Part shown: positions 8,775 to 16,066 of the stretch, piece after piece
Numbering within the stretch: position 1 is the stretch's first letter
Layout: each line of letters begins with the position of its first letter
Origin: Gemmatimonadota bacterium
GTDB lineage: Bacteria > Gemmatimonadota > Gemmatimonadetes > Longimicrobiales > RSA9
NCBI GenBank assembly: GCA_017881445.1
Contig: JADGQX010000011.1
Span: 1-40,440 of the forward strand
Direction of reading: 5' to 3'
DNA length: 40,440 nt
Translations under genes and position numbers: made by a program
The notes under the pieces: generated by a model
The model's database searches: none
What the model saw: the letters and a program-made list of their open reading frames with translations, nothing else
Told to the model about the DNA's origin: nothing

Positions 8775-9411
8775 GCGCGTGGTCCGCCTGGGTGCGGCGG
8801 CCGCCGCGGCGGCGCTGGTCCTGCTGGCCGGGGGTTGCACGGCGCTGGACAACGGCCTGGCGGAGGTGCCCTTCCTGAGCTTCATGCAGAAGTCGCCTGC
8901 GCCGCCGCCCTACGGCATGCCCCGGCCGGCGCCGCCGGGATCGATCCCCTACGCCTCGCCGGCGGGCGAGGTGTTCCCGGAGCTGCAGCCGACCGAGGTC
9001 TCGCTGCAGGCGTTCGCGGCCTCGCACACCAACCCGGTGCCGATGACCGACAGTGCGGCGCTCAAGGCGGGGGCGGCGCTCTTCAACCGCTACTGCTACG
9101 TCTGCCACGGGCCACAGGCGAAGGGCGACGGGCCGATCCTGAACCAACCCCTGTCGAAGGATCCCACGATGCAGTCGGGCCGGTTCCCCTTCGCGCCCAA
9201 CCTGACGCTGCCCATCACCGTGGCGCGGCCGGACGGCTACATCTTCGCCATCATGACCGTGGGCAGGGGGCTGATGCCGGAGTATGGCAGCAAGATCCCG
9301 GCGCCGGAGCGCTGGATGGTGGTCAACTACCTGCGCACGCTGCAGCGCGCCGCGGCACCCGCGGCGCCCGCCGCCGCGCCGGCGCCGGCCGCCGCGCCGC
9401 TCACTCGCTGA
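8761..9411 (+). CDS. actE: Alternative complex III subunit ActE, monoheme cytochrome c lipoprotein
   Basis: A 216-residue lipoprotein cytochrome c. A signal helix ends in the lipobox LAGGC (C26), and one heme site CYVCH lies at C112-H116. A later GRGLMPEYG offers the axial Met. The tail is an Ala/Pro-rich stretch. ActE is the mobile or exit heme of alternative complex III, taking electrons from ActA. The start is TTG at 8761, inside the end of actD, behind GGAGGAGG. No ATG or GTG fits this frame nearby, so the TTG start is well supported. Confidence 0.92.
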   Translation: MAPFERVVRLGAAAAAAALVLLAGGCTALDNGLAEVPFLSFMQKSPAPPPYGMPRPAPPGSIPYASPAGEVFPELQPTEVSLQAFAASHTNPVPMTDSAALKAGAALFNRYCYVCHGPQAKGDGPILNQPLSKDPTMQSGRFPFAPNLTLPITVARPDGYIFAIMTVGRGLMPEYGSKIPAPERWMVVNYLRTLQRAAAPAAPAAAPAPAAAPLTR

Positions 9412-9422
9412 GGGACCGACAC

Positions 9423-10724
9423 ATGGCCGAGCATTCAGGCTACGACGAGCTGCCCGTGCGGCGCTTCGAGGGGTTTCCGCGGGGAGGCGCCATCGCGGCG
9501 GCGGTCCTGGTGGTGGCGGGGGCCATCGCCTTCGGTGCGGCGCTGGTGGTCGACCCGGCGCGGGCGTGGCGGGCCTACATGCAGAACTGGATGTTCTTCA
9601 CCAGCATCTCGGCGGGCGCGGTCATGCTGTCGGCGGTGGTCGTCATGGCGCGCGGCCTCTGGTCGCAGCCGATCCGGCGCATCGCGCTCTCCTTCGTCAG
9701 CTTCCTGCCGGTCGCCTTCGTGCTCCTGATCCCGATCCTGATCGTGAGCGGGACCTACTACCTGCCCTGGGTGCACGAGGCGCTTCCCCGGGGCAAGGAG
9801 CTCTGGCTGAACGTCCCCTTCGTCATCGTGCGTAACCTGGTCCTGTTCGGCGCCTTCGTCTGCGTGGCCGTGGCTTTCGCCTACTGGTCGCTGCGGCCCG
9901 ATGTGGCCGTGCTGCGGGAGGAGTCCGCGGGCGTGGCGCCGGCCGTGTGGGCGCGCTTCAAGCGCGACTGGCGGGGCGCCGAGGCGGAGGAGGTGCGCGC
10001 CTCCCACAACACGGCCACCCTCGCGCCCATCCTGGCGCTGCTCTACGTCTTCTCGCTCAGCATGGTGGCCTTCGACTACGTCATGTCGCTGCAGCCGGAG
10101 TTCAAGAGCACGCTCATCGGCGGCTATTTCTTCATGGGCGCGTTCCTGGGCGGGATCGCCGCCACTTCGCTGCTCACGGCCATCTACCGGCGCGTGCTGG
10201 GGCTGGAGGACGCGATCCTGCCGGGCAACATCCACGACCTGGGCAAGCTGCATTTCGCGTTCAGCATCTTCTGGGCTTATCTTTTCTGGGCGCAGTTCAT
10301 CGTCATCTGGTACGGACTGCTGACGAGCGAGCAGAGCTTCGTTATCCGCCGCTTCCAGGCGCCCAACGGCACCATCGCGGTGATCGTTCTGTTCTGCTTG
10401 TTCGTGATCCCCTTCTTCGGCCTGCTGGGCGTGAAGCCGAAGCGGACCCCGGAGATCCTGGCGGGGTTCAGCTCGGTGGTACTGATCGGTCTCTGGCTGG
10501 AGCGCTGGCTGCTGACCTACCCGTCCTGGTATCCGCCCACCCGGATCTGGCTGGGATGGCAGGAGGTTGGTGTCGGGCTCGCCTTCGCCGGGCTGCTGGT
10601 TGCATCTTTGTTGTGGTTCGCGTCGCGCTTCCCGCTGCTGCAGCTCTGGCGCCCGATGGCCGAGCTGGAGCTGCTGGGCCGCGGCGAGGACGCGCCGGGC
10701 GAGGAGGTCACCCAGCTGACTTAG
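9423..10724 (+). CDS. actF: Alternative complex III subunit ActF (NrfD-like)
   Basis: A 433-residue protein with about ten membrane helices, paralogous to ActC but lacking close contact with the iron-sulfur subunit in known structures. Its role is structural and possibly proton-conducting. Segments such as FTSISAGAVMLSAVVV, FDYVMSLQPEFKSTLIGGYF and KLHFAFSIFWAYLFWAQF are typical of ActF. It starts 11 bases after actE. A same-frame extension back to 8835 lies inside actE and is not the start. It is the last gene of the operon: no cytochrome oxidase follows, and its final 17 bases overlap the convergent trmJ. Confidence 0.93.
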   Translation: MAEHSGYDELPVRRFEGFPRGGAIAAAVLVVAGAIAFGAALVVDPARAWRAYMQNWMFFTSISAGAVMLSAVVVMARGLWSQPIRRIALSFVSFLPVAFVLLIPILIVSGTYYLPWVHEALPRGKELWLNVPFVIVRNLVLFGAFVCVAVAFAYWSLRPDVAVLREESAGVAPAVWARFKRDWRGAEAEEVRASHNTATLAPILALLYVFSLSMVAFDYVMSLQPEFKSTLIGGYFFMGAFLGGIAATSLLTAIYRRVLGLEDAILPGNIHDLGKLHFAFSIFWAYLFWAQFIVIWYGLLTSEQSFVIRRFQAPNGTIAVIVLFCLFVIPFFGLLGVKPKRTPEILAGFSSVVLIGLWLERWLLTYPSWYPPTRIWLGWQEVGVGLAFAGLLVASLLWFASRFPLLQLWRPMAELELLGRGEDAPGEEVTQLT

Positions 10725-11508
10725 CGCCGCGGACGCGGTCGAGGACCTTCCTCACCTCGATCGCCATGGCGCGGAAAAGCCTGGCCTCCCGGGCGTCCAG
10801 CCCTGCCCGGCGCGTCACCGCACGGACAGTGCGGAGGATGGCGGCCGGGTTTCGTTTTTTGAAGAAGTCGATCTCCTCGAGCGTGCGCTCCACGTCCTGG
10901 AAGAGATCCTGCAGGTCGGCGACGCCGGCCGCGGGGGCGTGGCGCCGGGCGCGGGGCAGCGCGGTCGGCGTCCGGGCCAGGGCGGCCATGCGCAGTTCGT
11001 AGCAGACGAGCAGCACCGCCTGCGCCAGGTTGAGCGACGACGCGGCCGGGTCGGTGGGCACGTTGAGCAGCCGGTCGCAGCGGTCCAGGTCGTCGTTCGA
11101 CAGCCCCTTGTCCTCGCGCCCGAACACCAGGGCGACGGGGGCTCCGGCGCCGGCGGCGAGCTCCAGGATCCCGGGCGCGGCCTCGCGGGGGTGCTGCCAG
11201 ACGTAGGCGGCCTCCCGCCGGCGGGCGGTGGTGCCGACGACATGGGCCATGTCCCGGACGGCGTCCGCCAGCGTGTCGAAGAACTCGACGCGCTCCAACA
11301 TGGCCTCGGAGCCGTGGGCGATGCCCGCAATGCGGTACGCGTCGAACTCGGCCGGCCGGACGAGCCGGAGCCGCTCGATGCCCATGTTGCGCATGGCGCG
11401 GACGGACCCGGCGATGTTGACGCGGTCCTGGGGCTCGTTCAGGATGACTACGAAGCGGCCGAGGGCGGTCGCGACGGGACCGGGTGGGGGGTGGGGGTGG
11501 GGAGACAT
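10708..11508 (-). CDS. trmJ: TrmJ-like SPOUT RNA methyltransferase
   Basis: A 266-residue SPOUT (TrmH) family methyltransferase, closest in layout to TrmJ, which 2'-O-methylates position 32 of tRNA using S-adenosylmethionine. The N-terminal half begins VVILNEPQDRVNIAGSVRAM, where the Asn and Arg form motif 1. The knot motifs are VALVFGREDKGLSNDDL and NVPTDPAASSLNLAQAV. A short helical extension follows, typical of TrmJ. The ATG at 11508 is preferred over one at 11574, which overlaps the divergent ilvE start. Neither has a good Shine-Dalgarno. Confidence 0.88.
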   Translation of the reverse strand: MSPHPHPPPGPVATALGRFVVILNEPQDRVNIAGSVRAMRNMGIERLRLVRPAEFDAYRIAGIAHGSEAMLERVEFFDTLADAVRDMAHVVGTTARRREAAYVWQHPREAAPGILELAAGAGAPVALVFGREDKGLSNDDLDRCDRLLNVPTDPAASSLNLAQAVLLVCYELRMAALARTPTALPRARRHAPAAGVADLQDLFQDVERTLEEIDFFKKRNPAAILRTVRAVTRRAGLDAREARLFRAMAIEVRKVLDRVRGAKSAG

Positions 11509-11567
11509 CGGCAGAAGGTGCAGGGGCAGCCGCACCCCGTCAAGCGCGGCACCACAGGAGGGATTCC

Positions 11568-12506
11568 ATGGCATTTCCGCAAACGGCGTGGATCTGGCAC
11601 GACGGGGAGTTCATCCCCTGGGAAGACGCGACGATCCATGTCATGAGCCACGTCGTTCACTACGGCTCGTGCGTGTTTGAGGGCATCCGCTGCTACTCCA
11701 CGGCGAGCGGCCCGGCGATCTTCCGGCTGCCGGAGCACATCCGCCGCTTCCAGGACTCCGCCAAGATCTACCGCATGGACATTCCCGATTCGGCCACGAT
11801 GGAGGATGCCTGCCGGGAGGTGGTGGCGCGCAATGAGAAGGAGGCCTGCTACATCCGGCCGATCTCCTTCCGCGGCTACGGCACGCCGGGCGTGAACCCG
11901 GCCGACAGCCCCGTGGAGACCTACGTGATCTGCTGGGAGTGGGGCGCGTACCTGGGCAAGGAGGGGATGAGCCGGGGCGTGGACGCTTGCGTCTCCACCT
12001 GGATGCGGCCGCATCCCGATACCTATCCGGCCATGGCCAAGGCCGGCGGCAACTACCTGAACGGCCAGCTGCTCAAGCTCGAGGCCCACGCCAACGGTTA
12101 CGCCGAAGCGATCGCCCTCGGTCCCGGAGGACTGGTCAGCGAGGGCAGCGGCCAGAACATCTTCCTCGTGCGCGACGGCACCCTCATCGCCCCGGCGATC
12201 GATGGCACCTTCCTGCTCGGCATCACGCGCGACGCCATCCTGCAGTACGCCCGCGACCTCGGCATCCCGGTGCGCGAGCAGGCCGTGCCGCGCGAGATGC
12301 TCTACGTAGCCGACGAGGTCTTCTTCTGCGGCACCGCCGCCGAGGTCACGCCCGTGCGCAGCATCGATCGCATCACGGTGGGCAACGGTGCCATGGGGCC
12401 CGTCACCCAGCGTCTCCAGGACCACTTCTTCGCAGTGGTGCGCGGTGATGTCCCCGACGTCCACGGCTGGCTCACGCCGGTCAAGGCCGCGGCCGGCGTT
12501 CTGTAG
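11568..12506 (+). CDS. ilvE: Branched-chain amino acid aminotransferase
   Basis: A 312-residue class IV PLP aminotransferase that swaps amino groups between Leu, Ile or Val and 2-oxoglutarate. The fold-type IV signature is intact: MSHVVHYGSCVFEGIR near 26-41, the PLP Lys in AKAGGNYLN (K158), and IALGPGGLVSEGSGQNIF, which binds the cofactor phosphate. Length is normal. AGGAGG lies 6 bases before the ATG. It is divergent from trmJ with only 59 bases between the starts, so the two promoters must be compact or overlapping. No other ilv genes are nearby. Confidence 0.94.
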   Translation: MAFPQTAWIWHDGEFIPWEDATIHVMSHVVHYGSCVFEGIRCYSTASGPAIFRLPEHIRRFQDSAKIYRMDIPDSATMEDACREVVARNEKEACYIRPISFRGYGTPGVNPADSPVETYVICWEWGAYLGKEGMSRGVDACVSTWMRPHPDTYPAMAKAGGNYLNGQLLKLEAHANGYAEAIALGPGGLVSEGSGQNIFLVRDGTLIAPAIDGTFLLGITRDAILQYARDLGIPVREQAVPREMLYVADEVFFCGTAAEVTPVRSIDRITVGNGAMGPVTQRLQDHFFAVVRGDVPDVHGWLTPVKAAAGVL

Positions 12507-12529
12507 GCCGCCCGTCTTCTGCGGCACTC

Positions 12530-12563
12530 GAGAGCCCGGGCGTTTTCGGACGGCCGGGCTCTC
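12530..12563 (+). terminator. Hairpin after ilvE (possible terminator)
   Basis: GAGAGCCCGG (12530-12539) pairs with CCGGGCTCTC (12554-12563) across a short T-containing loop. It lies 24 bases after the ilvE stop. There is no T-tract after it on either strand, so termination is uncertain. Confidence 0.4.
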
Positions 12564-12572
12564 GGTGCGGAT

Positions 12573-12620
12573 GGGGGGATGGGGGGATGGGGGGATGGGG
12601 CGACACGGCGACACGGCGAC
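12573..12620 (+). repeat. Tandem G-run repeat (G-quadruplex-like) and CGACACGG repeat
   Basis: Three runs of six G and one of four G (12573-12600), each separated only by AT, then CGACACGG twice and CGAC (12601-12620). The first part meets the four-tract G-quadruplex pattern with 2-base loops on the plus strand. It lies between convergent ilvE and the MFS gene. The rest of the 12507-12761 spacer holds no gene I can see. Confidence 0.8.
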
Positions 12621-12761
12621 CGCGGGCGCCAGGGGCGCTGCCCGGGCCGGGCCTCCGAGGAAGCGCCGGGCCGCCCCGCCTGATGTTGCGCCCCATCCGC
12701 CTGGATGCGCCCGGGAGCGGGCGAATCCGCGCCATGCGCCGGCCATCGATGTTGCCCCCCC

Positions 12762-14012
12762 TCAGCTGGTCGGCGACTCGGCCTCGCCCCTGGGCGGCGG
12801 ACCGACCGGGGCCAGAGCCTCGCCCTTGCCAGGCACGCTGACCAGGGCCAGGGCGACGGCGGCGGCGAGCGCCAGCGCGCCGCCGGTGAGGAACGCGGTC
12901 TCGGGGCCGAAGCGCTGCCAGAGCACGCCGAACATCACGCTGGCCGGGAGCGCCGCCAGGCCGATGGCCGAGTGGTAGGCGCCGAAGGCGAGGCCCCGCT
13001 CCCCCGCGGGCGCCAGGCTGGCCACCAGCGCCTTCTCGGGCGCTTCCGTGAGGCCGTAGAAGAGGCCGTAGAAGAGGAAGAGCGCCCAGATCTGCCACTC
13101 CCGCCCGGCGAAGGCGAAGCCCGCGTACGCGGCGGCGTAGACCAGCCAGCCCGCGGCGATGGAGCGGCGCGGCCCGTGCCGGTCCGCCAGCATCCCGCCG
13201 GGCACGCTCCAGGACATCTTGCTCACGTGGAAGGCGGCCCACAGGATCGGGATCAGCGCCAGGCTCACGCCCAGCTGCTGCGCCCGCAGCAGCAGGAACG
13301 CGTCCGAGGCGTTGCCCAGCGTGAAGAGCACCAGCACCGCCATCAGTCGCAGGAATCTGCCGCCCAGGCGGTGCAGGGCGCCGGCAGCTCCCGGGCCGGA
13401 CGATGTCGCCGCCGCCGGCTCCGGGGCGACCGCTCCGCCGGCAGCGGCGCCGCGCCCCGGCTCGCGCACGCGCACGACCAGTACCAGCACGCCCAGCAGT
13501 CCCGGGATCGCCGCCAGGGCGAAGACCAGCCGGAGCCGCGTCGCCGGAAGCAGCAGCAGCCCGGCCGCGATCAGAGGCCCCACCACCGCACCCGCGTGGT
13601 CCGCCGCGCGGTGGATGCCGAAGGCGGTGCCGCGCACTCCCGGCTCCACCGATTCGGCCAGGAGCGCGTCCCGCGGCGCCGTACGCACGCCCTTGCCCAC
13701 CCGGTCCGCGAAGCGGATGCCGAGCACGTGCCAGGGCTGCGTCGCCACCGCGATGAACGGCCGCAGCAGGGCGGCGATGCCGTAGCCCCACACCGCCAGC
13801 ACCTTGCGCCGCCGCAGCCGGTCCGAGAGCCAGCCGCCACCCAGCTTCACCAGGCTGGACGTGGCTTCAGCCACACCTTCGATCAGTCCCAGGAACGCCG
13901 GACCCGCACCCAGGACTTGGAGGACAAAGGCGGGGAGCAGCGGGTAGATCATCTCGCTGGAGGCGTCGTTCAGCAGCGAGACGACGCTCAGCCAGAGCAC
14001 GTTGCCCCGCAT
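12762..14012 (-). CDS. MFS transporter
   Basis: A major facilitator superfamily permease of 416 residues from the ATG at 14012, with about 12 helices. The first helix region reads LSVVSLLNDASSEMIYPLLP and is followed by GGGWLSDRLRRRKV, the loop 2-3 motif A of MFS proteins. A repeat of that motif, GGMLADRHGPRR, lies in the second half, separated by an Ala/Pro-rich cytosolic linker. The frame stays open upstream to a TTG at 14162 through a low-complexity, Ala/Gly-rich stretch; a GTG at 14123 is another option. No start has a good Shine-Dalgarno, so the N-terminus is uncertain. The substrate cannot be read from sequence. Confidence 0.85.
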   Translation of the reverse strand: MRGNVLWLSVVSLLNDASSEMIYPLLPAFVLQVLGAGPAFLGLIEGVAEATSSLVKLGGGWLSDRLRRRKVLAVWGYGIAALLRPFIAVATQPWHVLGIRFADRVGKGVRTAPRDALLAESVEPGVRGTAFGIHRAADHAGAVVGPLIAAGLLLLPATRLRLVFALAAIPGLLGVLVLVVRVREPGRGAAAGGAVAPEPAAATSSGPGAAGALHRLGGRFLRLMAVLVLFTLGNASDAFLLLRAQQLGVSLALIPILWAAFHVSKMSWSVPGGMLADRHGPRRSIAAGWLVYAAAYAGFAFAGREWQIWALFLFYGLFYGLTEAPEKALVASLAPAGERGLAFGAYHSAIGLAALPASVMFGVLWQRFGPETAFLTGGALALAAAVALALVSVPGKGEALAPVGPPPRGEAESPTS

Positions 14013-14266
14013 CAGGCCGGCCACACCGGGCGGCCCGGAGCCGCCGCCGGCCCCGGCCGCACCGTGGTCCGCGGCCCCGCCCGCAGCGCCGCGCGCCTGC
14101 CTCTGCTGCTCAGCGGCCGCCACGGCGCGCCCCCGGTCTAGTTGTGTAAAGCATTGTGGCAAGTGGCGTTAATGCGCATGGATGTCTGGACCGATCCTTG
14201 CGCTGGGGCCGGCCGACCGGGATGGGCGCCACGCCCGTCCCGCACGCGTGGGGAGCGGGAGGAGCC

Positions 14267-14725
14267 ATGCGGTTCATCATGAGGGCGATGGCGGGGGCGG
14301 TGGTGGTGCTGGCGATGCCCGGGGTGGCGAGCGCCCAGCAGCTGGCGCTGGGCGGGCCCGTGTGCCGGGCGACGATGAACGGCGGGCAGCTGACCACGGT
14401 GGTCCAGTTCGAGGACGGCTACACGGTGGAAGGACCGTGGCAGGTGCTGCAGAACCGGGCGGCGTCGCTGGAAGACGGTGGCCGGGGCTTCCAGGTGGGC
14501 GCGCGCCTGGACCGTATCGTGGAGGTGGATCCATCGACGGGCGAGCGGCAGGCGACGGCGTTCCCTTCGCCGGTGAGCGTGACGTTCGAGGGTCACGACC
14601 AGGACGAGCTGGTGACGCGCGCGGCCCAGATCTGGTGCGCGAGCGTGATGAAGGCGCGGTCGGAAGGGCCGCAGAAGTCGAGCGGTTCTCAGGGCGCGCA
14701 AGGCTTGATCCGGGCTACGCTGTAA
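14267..14725 (+). CDS. Secreted hypothetical protein
   Basis: A 152-residue exported protein. It has a classical signal peptide (MRFIMRAMAGAVVVLAMPG, cleavage likely after VASA near residue 20), then a small soluble domain with two Cys (CRATM and WCASV), possibly a disulfide. I do not recognise the family. GGGAGGAG lies before the ATG at 14267, which settles the start against a longer same-frame ORF from 14156. The C-terminal 20 residues are polar. It is followed by a strong hairpin and the PLP enzyme gene. Its role is unknown. Confidence 0.75.
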   Translation: MRFIMRAMAGAVVVLAMPGVASAQQLALGGPVCRATMNGGQLTTVVQFEDGYTVEGPWQVLQNRAASLEDGGRGFQVGARLDRIVEVDPSTGERQATAFPSPVSVTFEGHDQDELVTRAAQIWCASVMKARSEGPQKSSGSQGAQGLIRATL

Positions 14726-14769
14726 CGGCGGGCTGAGAATAGTCGCGGTCGTCGCCCAGGGACAGGGCG

Positions 14770-14805
14770 GGCGCCCCGGGTCGCTGTTACGCGATCCGGG
14801 GCGCC
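14770..14805 (+). other. Strong intergenic hairpin before the PLP enzyme gene
   Basis: GGCGCCCCGGGTCGC (14770-14784) pairs with 14791-14805 in a 15-bp stem with one G-T wobble and a 6-base loop. No T-tract follows on either strand. It ends 15 bases before the ATG at 14821, so it would sit in the mRNA leader close to the ribosome site. Confidence 0.5.
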
Positions 14806-14820
14806 GCTACGTTGGGGACC

Positions 14821-15879
14821 ATGTCGAGCCAGGCCATGCCCACCCTGCCGCTGTTCCGCCGGTTCCCCGAGCTGGAGGGGGTCATCCCCTGGATGCCGCT
14901 GGGACACTTCCCCACGCCGCTGGAGCCGCTGGCGCTGGCGGCGGAATCTCGCTCGAGCGTGAAGCGGGACGATCTCACGGGGGAGCCGTATGGCGGCAAC
15001 AAGGTGCGTAAGCTGGAGTTCCTGGTGGCGGATGCGCTGCGGGCGGGGTCGCGGCGGCTGATCACCGCAGGGGCGCTCGGATCGCATCACGCGCTGGCGA
15101 CGGCGGTCTACGGCCGGGCCGCGGGGCTGCCGGTGACGCTCATCCTCTTTCCCCAGCCGATGACGGCGCACGTGGTGCGGGTGCTGCTCTCGGACGTGGC
15201 GCAGGGGGCGGAGCTGCGCTTCGTGCCGCGCATGGAGCTGGTACCGGCGGCCCTGATGGCCCAGCGCTGGGCGCGGCGCGACGAGGGGGCCTACGTGATC
15301 CCGCCCGGCGGCTCGGATGCGCTGGGCACGCTCGGTTACGTGAACGGCGTCCTGGAGCTGGCGGAGCAGCTGGCCGCGGGCGCCGCCCTTGCGCCCGCGG
15401 AGATCCACGTCGCGGCCGGCACGCTGGGCACCACGGCCGGGATCGCCATCGGCCTGGCGCTGGCGGGCGTGGAGGCCGGGCTCGTGGCCACGCGCATCAC
15501 GTCGCGGGTGGTCACGAACGAGCGCGCGCTGGCGCGGCTGGTGCGGGGGGCGCTGGATCTGCTGGGCCCCGGCGCGGGGCTGGACGCGGGGCAGGTGGTG
15601 CGGCGGGTGGAGATTCGCCATGGCCAGATCGGCGGCGGCTACGGCCGGGAAACGGCGGCGGGCCGCGAGGCGACGGAGCTCTTCCAGGCGCTGGGGCTCC
15701 GGCTGGACCCGACGTACACCGCCAAGGCGGCCGCGGAGGCGCTGGCGGCGGCGCGCGCGGGGCGGAGCGTGCTGTTCTGGCACACGCTGAGCGCGCGGGA
15801 GCCCGAGTTGGGGGAGCCGGAGGCGGCGCTGGCGGCGCGGCTGCCGGAGCGCTTCCGGCGCCTGCTCGAGAGCGGGTAG
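14821..15879 (+). CDS. PLP-dependent D-cysteine desulfhydrase / ACC deaminase family enzyme
   Basis: A 352-residue fold-type II PLP enzyme of the 1-aminocyclopropane-1-carboxylate deaminase and D-cysteine desulfhydrase group. The Schiff-base Lys lies in GEPYGGNKVRKLEF (K61), preceded by VKRDDLTG, a family hallmark. AGALGSHHALATAVYGRAAG lines the active site and AAGTLGTTAGIAIGLALAG is the phosphate-binding loop. Sequence alone does not separate the two activities. ATG 14821 follows a GGGGA. A TTG at 14812 is possible. Downstream, the S46 and M20 genes point the same way, but the 187-base spacer with hairpins suggests separate transcription. Confidence 0.87.
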   Translation: MSSQAMPTLPLFRRFPELEGVIPWMPLGHFPTPLEPLALAAESRSSVKRDDLTGEPYGGNKVRKLEFLVADALRAGSRRLITAGALGSHHALATAVYGRAAGLPVTLILFPQPMTAHVVRVLLSDVAQGAELRFVPRMELVPAALMAQRWARRDEGAYVIPPGGSDALGTLGYVNGVLELAEQLAAGAALAPAEIHVAAGTLGTTAGIAIGLALAGVEAGLVATRITSRVVTNERALARLVRGALDLLGPGAGLDAGQVVRRVEIRHGQIGGGYGRETAAGREATELFQALGLRLDPTYTAKAAAEALAAARAGRSVLFWHTLSAREPELGEPEAALAARLPERFRRLLESG

Positions 15880-15916
15880 CCGGCCCCCCGCGCGTGGCCG
15901 GCGCACGCCGCCAAAC

Positions 15917-16013
15917 GCCCGCCGGCCAGCTTGCGCCGACCGGCGGGCAGGGCTAGATCGACCGTGCGCCGGAAACGGGTGCCGCCAGCCGGGCCGCAGG
16001 GCCCGGCGGCGGC
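15917..16013 (+). terminator. Two GC hairpins between the PLP enzyme and S46 peptidase genes
   Basis: GCCCGCCGGCC (15917-15927) pairs with 15938-15948. A second stem with one bulged A pairs 15981-15995 with 16000-16013. Only ATTT follows the second. They are candidate terminators or leader structures. Nothing else is visible in 15880-16066. Confidence 0.4.
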
Positions 16014-16066
16014 ATTTCCCGCCCTGGATCCGGCGAACATCGGTTGCCAACCTTCCGGAGAGTGCC

